The notes under the pieces are model-generated. The model ran no database searches. It saw only the letters and a list, made by a program, of their open reading frames with translations, and was not told where the DNA came from. This document shows, one piece after another, positions 24,276 through 32,085 of a stretch of 64,000 bases of DNA. Within the stretch, counting starts at the first letter, position 1. Each line of letters starts with the position of its first letter. Both the position numbers and the translations under genes were made by a program. The stretch covers positions 1,968,161-2,032,160 of the forward strand of contig OY282369.1 of NCBI GenBank assembly GCA_958295735.1. The letters run 5' to 3'. The DNA is from an uncultured Candidatus Cenarchaeum sp. GTDB taxonomy: Archaea > Thermoproteota > Nitrososphaeria > Nitrososphaerales > Nitrosopumilaceae.

Positions 24276-24577
24276 GAGTTGCCCAGCGGAATCGTGAACA
24301 GGTCGTCCTTGCTCACGCCCTTCCACAGGCCGATCATCCCCTCCGGCTCCACGGGCTCCACCTTTGTGATCCGCTGGATCTTCACGTGGTCTGGGTTGGG
24401 GGGCATCCACAGCATCGCCATATAGTCGCCGACCTGCCCCGCCTTGCTGGGCAGGGCCGCGACCACCTTCTCCTTCTTGAAGCCCTTGGACACCACGGCC
24501 GCGACCGCCTTTTCCTGCAGGTCGGACCTGCCGTGGGTGAACAGGTACACGTCCCTGTCGGCGTCGATCTCTGGCAT
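24272..24577 (-). CDS. Hypothetical protein, 101 aa
   Basis: MPEIDADRDVYLFTHGRSDL, QEKAVAAVVSKGFKKEKVVA, ALPSKAGQVGDYMAMLWMPP, with a C-terminal EPEGMIGLWKGVSKDDLFTI. Soluble mixed alpha/beta pattern; no family recognised. ATG 24577 fits a minus-strand TATA-like GATTAAGC (about 24596-24603). No operon partner. Confidence 0.7.
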   Translation of the reverse strand: MPEIDADRDVYLFTHGRSDLQEKAVAAVVSKGFKKEKVVAALPSKAGQVGDYMAMLWMPPNPDHVKIQRITKVEPVEPEGMIGLWKGVSKDDLFTIPLGNS

Positions 24578-24796
24578 GGAGCGCCCCCCGCCGGTTGCTT
24601 AATCAATCTTTGGCCCGCGCGGCCGCGGGCGTCCGAGCGGCAGCCCGCATCCCCGCAAATCCCGGCACGAGCAGGGGCGCCCGCGCCGGGCCCGAGCGGC
24701 CGCGCGCGCCCCTGCCTCCGCCCGCAGGGAAGCGCGCCGTTGCGCGGATCGCGGGATGGCGGGCGGGCCGCCCAGGCGCCCGCGCCCGGCGCTTGT

Positions 24797-24820
24797 CCGC
24801 AACTACTGCTTCAGTTGCGG
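24797..24820. other. Small hairpin upstream of atpF
   Basis: CCGCAACT and AGTTGCGG form a perfect 8-bp inverted repeat with the 8-nt loop ACTGCTTC, about 50 bp before the atpF TATA box. Could be a terminator or operator; no T-tract follows. Confidence 0.45.
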
Positions 24821-24903
24821 AAGGGCATCCGTCCGGCGCGGGGGCGGCCGCGGCGCCGGCCCGATAAAGGGTTAAATTGCCAGCGGGGCGCTTCGGCGCC
24901 GGG

Positions 24904-25197
24904 TTGAAGATCTTCACCGTCGGCAGCCAGTCGTTCGTCACGAGCTTCCGCCTCGCCGGGGTGCCCGGCGTCGTGGCGGACACGTCGGATCGGGCCCTCG
25001 AGGAGATCAGGCGACTCTCGGACGACTCGGAAGTGGGGCTAGTGCTGGTAAGCGACGACATGTCGGAGCCGATAACCGACAAGCTCACGGCGCTGCGCGC
25101 CGAAAAATCCACCCTGGTGTTCGCTCTGCCGGCGGCGGGCAGCAAGAAGGTCGATATCGACTACCGCCTGATGCTCAAAAAAATCTTGGGCGTCTAG
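24904..25197 (+). CDS. atpF: A-type ATP synthase subunit F
   Basis: 97 residues: MKIFTVGSQSFVTSFRLAGV, then a DDSEVGLVLVSDDMSEPI core and KSTLVFALPAAGSKKVDIDY, RLMLKKILGV. This matches the small Rossmann-like F subunit of the archaeal A1Ao ATP synthase, part of the central stalk. The TTG at 24904 is ~29 nt after TTAAAT (24872-24877); an upstream in-frame TTG at 24877 overlaps the TATA box and is unlikely. Other ATP synthase genes are not adjacent, so subunit F is separate from an operon here, as it is in some Thaumarchaeota. Confidence 0.82.
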   Translation: MKIFTVGSQSFVTSFRLAGVPGVVADTSDRALEEIRRLSDDSEVGLVLVSDDMSEPITDKLTALRAEKSTLVFALPAAGSKKVDIDYRLMLKKILGV

Positions 25198-25784
25198 CCC
25201 CCGGCCCCTCCGCGCCCGCAATGTCCGGATCGCGGCGCGCCCTGTCTTTGACGCGGGGAGTGGCGGGCGTGGGCCGGGAGCCGCACCGCGTTGGCGCGTT
25301 TCGGGGAGGTGCGCCGGATGCGCGATCCCGACTTTCGGATCCGGCGCGGGGCGATCTCGGGATCGCGGGGCGCCCCGCCGCGCGGGCGCGGCGCCCCCGC
25401 GCCCCGGGTGGGCGAAGGCGTCCACAGAGGCCGAGGCCGCGGTTGCGGGAAAAGCGTACGAGCTCACGCTTTTGAAGCGGATTCGCAGGCATTACAGACA
25501 CACTCGTAAAACCCCAAGCTGCAGAAGATCGCGGGCGGGATCCGCTCGTGGAAGGGCCCGGATTGCTGAGCGATCTTGATGAGCATGAGAGAGACATGTG
25601 GGATGGGCGGGGTAAGATTCGAATTCGACATCGGATACCTGGCAGGGGGAGCCTCGAAGGCGGCCTGTCGCGCGGCGCACAGGCCGGCGCCCTACCGGGG
25701 GCGAAGTCGTCCCCGGAGGCCAAAGCCGACGTTGCGGGGAAAACTGCTTCAAAACTGTTAGCTCGCACATGACGAGCGATGCAT
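25198..25784. other. Gene-poor region with a diverged 70-bp duplication
   Basis: No intact gene recognised. Segments at about 25408-25480 and 25698-25765 share GGGCGAAG.CGTCC, GGAGGCC and TTGCGGG blocks and encode similar peptides (AKASTEAEAAVAGKAYEL; AKSSPEAKADVAGKTASK). Local GC falls near 25480-25640. It probably holds remains of mobile DNA leading into the IS complex. Confidence 0.5.
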
Positions 25785-26209
25785 CCTTCAAAGAGCCCGC
25801 GATCAAGCTACACTCGGCGCTGGTCGCCATGGCCCTGCTGGTGGGGCGCGGACGCGTGACCGGGCCCGCCTCCCGTCGCGTAGTCGGCCCGCTTCGATCC
25901 TCCCGCGCCCGCCGCGTAGCGATCCTTCCGCGCGGCCCGCCGCGCCCGCCGGCGATCGCCCGCGTAAATGCCCGCGCGGCCCGCCGCCGTTCCCGCGCAA
26001 CCGGTTTCGCCGGGGGATCCCGCGCGCCGCATCGCGCGCGGCCGCGCCCCGGCTCTGGCCTGCCCCGACATTCCGGCGCCGTGCTACAAAACGCGTCGCC
26101 AAAACCTCCGCGATCCCGCCCGGCGCCTCCCCGGCTCGCCAAACCGTGCGTTTCGTGGAATTTTCGGGCTGGAAACGGCGTGCCGGGCGGTCTACTCTTG
26201 CGTTAACTG
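25785..26209 (+). mobile_element. Orphan right end of an IS related to the 26216-29454 element
   Basis: About 420 bp similar to 29030-29454: it includes the last transposase codons (IKLHSALVAMALLVG versus IRLHSALVAVAVLAW) and the GC-rich tail, and ends in CTTGCGTTAACTG, the same terminal sequence as the neighbouring element. No transposase body is left, so it is a relic. Confidence 0.7.
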
Positions 26210-26210
26210 A

Positions 26211-26215
26211 CAGAT
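26211..26215. other. Left target-site duplication (CAGAT)
   Basis: CAGAT directly before the left inverted repeat at 26216 recurs directly after the right one at 29455-29459, as expected for a 5-bp target duplication. Confidence 0.6.
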
Positions 26216-27390
26216 CAGTTAACGCAAAAGTGGCGGAATCTGCCACCGAGGCTGGCAGCGATCCCGGGGGCCGGCTACCGGAAGATGCGTAAATGATAGT
26301 CCCGGTGGCTTTCCAACTACCGTGAAAAAAAGCCGCCCGGGACGCATCAGGGGAGTGCACTACTAATGTGAACGAATGATCGACGTGGTAGCCAAAGGCG
26401 CGGGCGTCTGCAGGTTATCGGACGCCCCCGACGCCAAGTACGGGGCGCGCATCCTGGTCGGGTGCATCCCGGAGGCGGCAACGGGCAAGGGCAGCACGGT
26501 TGGAGCCGCGGAGGCCGGGCGGGAAGCGCGGGAGGCGGCCCGCGCGGCCGGCACCGGCGTGCAGTCGGGCGGGCGGGTGCGCCTGGCGATGCACGGCGCG
26601 GCTCCGGGCGTGGCGGTCGGGGCGCCGCACGCGCAGATCCGCGACGTGCTGGCGGAGATGCGGCACGTCGGGAAGATCGACGACGGGCTCGACGCGGCGA
26701 TCGACTTCCACAGCGCGCGGCGCTTCGACAAGAAACCCGGCCCGGAGCTTGTCCGCGGCGGGGACGAGGCGTCAAAGTCCAAGGCGTCCTGCGAGGCGTC
26801 CTGCGAGGCGTCCTGCGCTGTGCGGTGCCTCGCGGGCGGCCGGAGGCTCACGCTGGGCATGTTCCCGCACGCCACGGCCGACAGCCACGCCGGGGCCGTG
26901 CGCGCCCTGCTCGCCTCCTGCAAGGAGCACGGCGTGCGGCTGGGGAAGGTCATGACGGACCGCGAGTTCTTTTCGCAGTCGGTGGTATCCCTGCTCCGGG
27001 AATCGGGCGTCAAGCGGCTCATGCCGTGCCCGAATGCGCCCTACGCATAGCGGGCCCCCGCCGATTACGGGGCCGGCGGGCGCGAGCGGGTCTAGGACGC
27101 GGCGATCGCCCCGTCGGAAGGCCAGCAGTGCCCGCACGCGATTATGGTAGCCGAAAGGAGATCCGTAGCGCGCACAATTAAAAAATGGAATATACTACAA
27201 TCCGCGGCCCGCACGCCCGGCGGATTCCGGTTTTGCGGGCGGTCGCGGCGGGCCGGACCGCCGCGCGGGGGGCGGATCGGGACTTCGCGGGGCGGCGGGG
27301 CGCGGAACGGCCGGCATCGCCGAGGAAAAGCGGCGCGGAAGGCGGGGCGCGCGGGAACGGGGGCGGCGGGCGGGCGGGGCGCCGAGGCGG

Positions 27391-28445
27391 TCAGCACGTC
27401 GGGCAGTCGAACAGCCTGGCGGGCTTCAGTTCCCCCGCGCGGAACGTCCCGCGCGCGGACTCCTCCATCTCGTCCAGCGTCCTGAAGATCTTGCCGGCGA
27501 GCGCGCGCTTGATCGCCCCCCGCTGCATCTCTCTACGGGGTTGGGCTCCGGCGCGTGCGGCGGCAGGCACTCCAAAATTATGTCCCCGTCGAGGGATTCC
27601 AGGAACTTTTTGGCCTTCGCCGACTTGCGGTACGACGCGTTGTCCACGAATATCAGCGCCTTGCCGAACTTCTTGTGGACGCGCCCCAGGAAGCCTATGT
27701 AGTTGTCGGCGTTCGCCTTGCCGCAGGACTCGTAGAAGAACACGCCCGCGGCCAGGATCCCGAAGATCTGCATCTTCTCCCGCGTCAGGTAGGAGTGGGA
27801 CCGGGCGGGCCTGCCGCGCCGGAACCACCCGTAGCCGGGCCTGTTCCGGGCCTTCTCGATGCCGGCATTGTCGCCGGCCGCCGCCATGTAGCCCTCCGCC
27901 GCCTTTTTCCGCGCGAGCTCGCCCGCGCGCTCCTTGAACTCTTCCTGCTTTTTCTTCGAGGCGGCGCCCGGGTTCTTCGGCCGCGGCTTCTTCCACGAGA
28001 ACTTCCGCCCTTTCATGATGCCCCGCATCCCCGACTTGGTGTACTCCGCGCCGAACTTTTCCTTCACGTGCTGGCGGGCGAGGTCGGAGTTCCACTGGCC
28101 GGACTCGAAGCCGCACAACTCGGGGCCGCCGTCGAGATCCGCCGAGAGCTGCCTGGGCTGGGCCCCGTCCAGGCGGCATTTCCGCCCGCGCCCCCCGCGC
28201 CCGCGCCTCGCGCGTATGCCCTCCTCCTGGGCCCGAACCAGCCAGTCGTGCGCGGCGGACTTGCTCCTGTTGACGATGGAGGCAATCTCGGCCACCGTCT
28301 TGCCCTCCTTCCTCTGCATGTAGGCGGTCAGCTTCGCGCTTGCCCTGATGTCCTTCTCCTTCCTGTGGCACCGCTTCAGGTACGCCATGCTGGTGTTGCG
28401 GAGGTATCCGGGCCCCCTCTTCGCCTTGATCGCCGGCTTTGCCAC
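27391..28445 (-). pseudogene. IS630-family transposase with C-terminal frameshift
   Basis: Starts GTG 28445 (MAKPAIKAKRGPGYLRNTSM). An HTH (KTVAEIASIVNRSKSAAHDW) precedes the DDE_3 nuclease domain, with RPGYGWFRRGR, KALIFVDNASYRKSAKAKKF (second Asp) and LPPHAPEPNPVE (catalytic Glu). After NPVE, near 27530, the family-typical ending (MQRGAIKRALAGKIFRTLDE, EMEESARGTFRAG) lies in a different frame, finishing at 27391; the original frame ends at 27426 with Arg/Ser-rich nonsense. A 1-nt deletion or 2-nt insertion explains it. The catalytic triad is intact before the shift, so some activity is possible but doubtful. Transposases of this family use TA targets. Confidence 0.82.
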
Positions 28446-28527
28446 GATCCTGCATCGCGGCCTGGGTTGTTAACCGTGCATGCCAAGAATAATTTACAAA
28501 ATGGCGAGTTTTTTTTACGTCCCGCCG

Positions 28528-28730
28528 CGGCATCCGTCGGGCGCGCCGGCCGCGGCATCCGTCGGGCGCGCCGGCCGCGGCATCCGTCGGGCGCGCCGGC
28601 CGCGGCATCCGTCGGGCGCGCCGGCCGCGGCATCCGTCGGGCGCGCCGGCCGCGGCATCCGTCGGGCGCGCCGGCCGCGGCATCCGTCGGGCGCGCCGGC
28701 CGCGGCATCCGTCGGGCGCGCCGGCCGCGG
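28528..28730. repeat. 25-bp tandem repeat, 8 copies
   Basis: Eight copies of GCGGCATCCGTCGGGCGCGC plus CGGCC, period 25, ending at the GGATTGTCG that begins the right terminal match of the IS630-type element. The unit is a copy of the inner terminal sequence, so part of the inverted repeat has been amplified. Confidence 0.92.
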
Positions 28731-29454
28731 ATTGTCGAATTATCCACTTTTCTGCCGTTTTCATTACGGGAGCAAGGAGGACGACTGGCGCAAGGAGCCG
28801 CACGAAAAAGACATCGCGTTCGCCACCAACGATCCGGGCATCGACGTGGAAGAGTACTCCAAGCGCTGGGGCACAGGGACGTGTTGCCGGTTGCTGGAAT
28901 CGATGCGGGTAGAGACCCGGAGCACCGGGCACGGTCCCCGGGTCACGTGCGTGGCCATCACCATAATGCTCCTCAACGCGTGGGTGCTGGTTGGCGCGCT
29001 GGCCGGGTTGCCGGGCGACGCGGCCTGCGCGGGGCGCCCGATCAGGCTGCACTCGGCGCTGGTCGCCGTGGCCGTCCTGGCGTGGTACCAGGACACGGGC
29101 CCGTGCCCGCCGCCAATTGCTCCGTAGCTGGTTTCTCCGTGGATGGCTGCGCCGTGGCCCGCCCCGATCCTCCCGCGCGGCCCGCCGCGCCCGGCGGCGA
29201 TCTCCCGCGCCATTCCCCGCGCGGCCCGCCGCCGTTCCCGCGCCGCCCGTTCCGCCGGGGGATCCCGCGCGCCGCATCGCGCACGGCCGCGCCCCCGCCC
29301 CGGCCCTTCCCGACTTTCTGCCGCCGCGCCCCGGGGCGCGCTGCCATAACCGCCGCGATCTCGCCCAACGCGGCCACGGCCCGCCAGACCTCGCGTTTCC
29401 GGGGATTTTCGGGCCGGAAACGGCGTGCCGTGCAGTCTACATTTGCGTTAACTG

Positions 29455-29459
29455 CAGAT
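29455..29459. other. Right target-site duplication (CAGAT)
   Basis: Matches 26211-26215 and lies one base before ATG 29460, so the IS sits directly upstream of the mod gene. Confidence 0.6.
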
Positions 29460-29498
29460 ATGGAAGCGCTGAAATACCCCCTGTGTGTAGTGTGCGCC

Positions 29499-32078
29499 AT
29501 GACTGCTGCACGACGACCGGCCCGGACGGGGGGGGGGGGGAGTGAAGGCAGTGTTGCTAATGCCCAAAACCACGGCCGTGGAGCAAGCCGCGCCAAAAGA
29601 TCAAGATCTAACACAAAAAATGTCAGCCAATACACACATGATGAAACCAAAAGGCCCAACAACCCACCTGTCGGCTTAGTCTCTTTAGAAACTGATCCAG
29701 ATAAGCCAAAAAAGAAATATTCGTATGATCCCCACTTTGATCCACAACTGCAGTGGTCCAGCAAACGAGAGAATCTAGAGTTTGAGGTAGACACGGTATC
29801 CCTCCACATTCATGAGCGAATAGATCCAGTGACGATCTTAGAAAAAGCGATGAAACCAAAGCAAGACCAATCACAGGCAACACTGTTTGGCTATTTTGAC
29901 GATCCAGACAACCACCTCCCTCTCCGAAATGCGATAGAGTTTTACAAGCATGACCAAAATTGGTCAAACAGACTGATTGCCGGAGATTCGCTACTGGTGA
30001 TGAATTCTCTTCTCGAAAAAGAGGGAATGTCCGGAAAGATTCAGATGATATATGTTGACCCTCCTTACGGTATCAAATACGGATCTAATTTCCAGCCGTT
30101 TGTCAACAAGCGGGATGTCACAAATGGCAAGGACGAGGATCTGACTCAAGAACCCGAAATGATCAAAGCATTTCGCGACACATGGGAGCTTGGAATTCAT
30201 TCTTACTTGTCATACATGCGGGATCGACTACTTCTGTCCAAGAACCTTTTAAATCAATCTGGAAGTTGCGTAGTACAGATATCTCTAGAAAACGCATCGC
30301 GGGTTAAGCTCATCATGGATGAAATATTTGGAGAGAAGAATTTTGTTAACATGATCACACTCCAAAAAACAACCTCTTCTGCAAGCAAAGCACTTGATTC
30401 CGTTGCAGACTATTTGTTGTGGTATGCAAAAGATATTAAGCATATGAAATATCGGAATTTGTACATCAAGAAGGATCTTCCTGTAAACGACGGCGCTTAC
30501 AAGCATGTGGAACTTGCTAACGGCATCAGGCGACTCATGACTGCAAAAGAACGCGCAGATCCAACCAAAACACCTAAAGGCTCCAAAATCTTCATGTTGG
30601 GCGATCTTACATCAAAAAGCGGGGACAAGAATGTAAAATTTGAGTTCAAAGGAAAGATTTTTACTCCAGCTAGGGGCTCGTGGTCAACCTCAGTCGAAGG
30701 GTTAAAGAAACTTGCAAAAAATAACCGAATAGAAAAAACCGGTAAACACATAAGATATGTAAGGTATTTTGATGATTTCCCATACAAAAACATTACTAAT
30801 ATTTGGACAGATGTCTTGCCAAGCGGATTTCAAGCAAGAATATACGTGGTCCAGACCAATTTCAAAGTAGTAGAAAGAATCATGTTGATGGTTACAGATC
30901 CCGGAGATCTGGTACTTGACCCCACATGCGGTTCTGGCACAACTGCCTATGTGGCGGAAAAATGGGGAAGGCGATGGATCACATGCGACACGTCAAGAAT
31001 AGCACTAGCGTTAACTAAGCAGAGGTTGATGACATCGTCATTTGAATATTTCAAATTATGCGGGCCAGAGGGCATATCATCTGGATTTGAATATGATGTG
31101 GTTCCTCGCATTGCACTGAAATCTATCGTAAACAATATGGAATCAATTGAAACATTATACGACAGTCCAAAAATTGACAGAACTAAAACACGGGTTTCTG
31201 GGCCGTTTACTGCAGAAGCAGTGCCATCTCCTGTTGTGAAGTCTGTGGATGCGATTTCTGAAAACGTAGACGATCCTGACAACACTGAGGAAAGTAACAG
31301 GCAGAAAGAATGGCGAAGCGAGCTGTTAAAGACTGGAATACGTGGATGCGCCAGACAGACTATGATGTTCAGCAGGGTGGAACCACACTCCGCTACTAGG
31401 TGGCTTCACGCCGACGCTGAAACCAAAGAGGCGGAACCGAAACGGGCCATGGTGTCGTTCGGCCCCAGATACGCTCCACTTGAGCAACGACAAGTGGAGC
31501 TTGCCGTTGAGGAGGCACGATCACTTGTTCCAAAGCCCGAAATGATCATTTTTGCCGCCATGCAGTTTGATCCGGAGGCGGCCAAGGACATAGAAGAGCT
31601 CAATTGGAAGGGGGTGAAACTGCTCAAGGTTCAGATGAACGCCGATCTGCTAACGGAGGACCTGAAGAAGAAGAGAACCAGCAATGAGTCGTTCTGGCTC
31701 ATGGGCCGCCCAGATGTAGAACTTAACAAGTGCGAAGATGGGAGACACACGGTTGATCTTAGGGGATTTGATTACTACAACGCAAGAAGTGGCGATATTG
31801 AGTCGGGTGACTCATCTAGGATCTCGATGTGGATGCTGGACACAGATTATGACGGCAGAAGCATCTACCCCCAGCAGGTCTTTTTTCCGATGGGCGGGAA
31901 AGCTCTTTCCTGGTCCAAGCTGGCCAAAACACTGAGAGTCCAGCTTGATGAAGAGCTGATCAACAAATATTCCGGAACACGGTCGATCCCATTTGAAGCT
32001 GGGAAAAATAAGCGCGTTGCTGTCAAGATAGTCGACGATCGAGGAATAGAATCAATTCGCTTGGTGAGGTTAGACTGA
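29499..32078 (+). CDS. mod: Type III restriction-modification methyltransferase (Mod)
   Basis: About 859 residues. Beta-group adenine methyltransferase: catalytic DPPY in MIYVDPPYGIKYGSNFQPFV, SAM-binding motif in LVLDPTCGSGTTAYVAEKWG and RRWITCDTSRIALALTKQRL. The N-terminal KKYSYDPHFDPQLQWSSKRE and VSLHIHERIDP are typical of type III Mod. Mod recognises the site for both methylation and cutting. Start: ATG 29499 is 25 nt after TATA-like GAAATACC; ATG 29460 is an alternative. Right after the start lies G13 (29528-29540), in frame as four Gly codons; one G more or less truncates the product. GC is far below the rest of the window, indicating acquisition by transfer. res follows directly. Confidence 0.92.
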   Translation: MTAARRPARTGGGGSEGSVANAQNHGRGASRAKRSRSNTKNVSQYTHDETKRPNNPPVGLVSLETDPDKPKKKYSYDPHFDPQLQWSSKRENLEFEVDTVSLHIHERIDPVTILEKAMKPKQDQSQATLFGYFDDPDNHLPLRNAIEFYKHDQNWSNRLIAGDSLLVMNSLLEKEGMSGKIQMIYVDPPYGIKYGSNFQPFVNKRDVTNGKDEDLTQEPEMIKAFRDTWELGIHSYLSYMRDRLLLSKNLLNQSGSCVVQISLENASRVKLIMDEIFGEKNFVNMITLQKTTSSASKALDSVADYLLWYAKDIKHMKYRNLYIKKDLPVNDGAYKHVELANGIRRLMTAKERADPTKTPKGSKIFMLGDLTSKSGDKNVKFEFKGKIFTPARGSWSTSVEGLKKLAKNNRIEKTGKHIRYVRYFDDFPYKNITNIWTDVLPSGFQARIYVVQTNFKVVERIMLMVTDPGDLVLDPTCGSGTTAYVAEKWGRRWITCDTSRIALALTKQRLMTSSFEYFKLCGPEGISSGFEYDVVPRIALKSIVNNMESIETLYDSPKIDRTKTRVSGPFTAEAVPSPVVKSVDAISENVDDPDNTEESNRQKEWRSELLKTGIRGCARQTMMFSRVEPHSATRWLHADAETKEAEPKRAMVSFGPRYAPLEQRQVELAVEEARSLVPKPEMIIFAAMQFDPEAAKDIEELNWKGVKLLKVQMNADLLTEDLKKKRTSNESFWLMGRPDVELNKCEDGRHTVDLRGFDYYNARSGDIESGDSSRISMWMLDTDYDGRSIYPQQVFFPMGGKALSWSKLAKTLRVQLDEELINKYSGTRSIPFEAGKNKRVAVKIVDDRGIESIRLVRLD
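29528..29540. repeat. 13-G homopolymer in the 5' part of mod
   Basis: Thirteen consecutive G residues, 29 nt into the mod reading frame from ATG 29499. With 14 G the frame meets TGA at once; with 12 G it runs to TAG near 29681. Such tracts slip during replication. Confidence 0.9.
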
Positions 32079-32085
32079 ATTGCCT

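Larger units (their letters stand above)
27178..28765 (-). mobile_element. IS630-type element nested in the older IS
   Basis: Carries the transposase at 27391-28445. Its outer ends share a long inverted match: plus strand from ~27196 (ACAATCCGCGGCCCGCACGC then CCGGCGGAT) and minus strand inward from ~28737 (ACAATCCGCGGCCGGCGCGC then CCGACGGAT). The exact boundaries and a TA duplication could not be fixed. A 25-bp minisatellite derived from the end sequence lies inside the right end. Confidence 0.65.
26376..29127 (+). pseudogene. DDE transposase (IS4-group-like), broken by two stops and an IS insertion
   Basis: N-terminal half 26376-27050 contains the first catalytic Asp region (DAAIDFHSARRFDKKPGPEL) and the second (GVRLGKVMTDREFFSQSVVS, LLRESGVKRLMPCPNAPYA). 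The same frame continues past TAG 27048-27050 and another TAG near 27093 with family-like residues (APADYGAGGRERV; HAIMVAERRSVARTIKK) until about 27180. There the IS630-type element interrupts, and the C-terminal part resumes near 28771 (GSKEDDWRKEPHEKDIAFAT, NDPGIDVEEYSKRWGTGTCC, RLLESMRVETRS), ending 29127. This last block is the conserved ND.xIDVxxYSKRWxIE..YR segment of such transposases. It cannot make an active enzyme. Confidence 0.75.
26216..29454 (+). mobile_element. Insertion sequence with DDE transposase, interrupted by an IS630-type element
   Basis: Bounded by inverted repeats CAGTTAACGCAAAAGTGG (left) and, read inward from the right, CAGTTAACGCAAATGTAG, 16 of 18 matching, and flanked by the 5-bp duplication CAGAT. 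It carries the broken transposase at 26376-29127. Removing the nested ~1.6-kb element leaves about 1.65 kb, a normal IS size. The transposase resembles archaeal IS4-group/ISH3-like enzymes. Confidence 0.75.

Noticed and set aside
25611-25640. T-loop-like AGATTCGAATTCGACATCG as part of a tRNA
   Set aside because: No neighbouring stems can be folded into a cloverleaf.
28528-28730. CRISPR array
   Set aside because: The 25-bp units are contiguous with no unique spacers, so this is a minisatellite. No cas genes are present in the window.
27555-29459. 635-codon upstream extension of mod
   Set aside because: It runs antisense through the IS630 transposase and the 25-bp minisatellite, and contains no natural protein features; mod begins after the IS.
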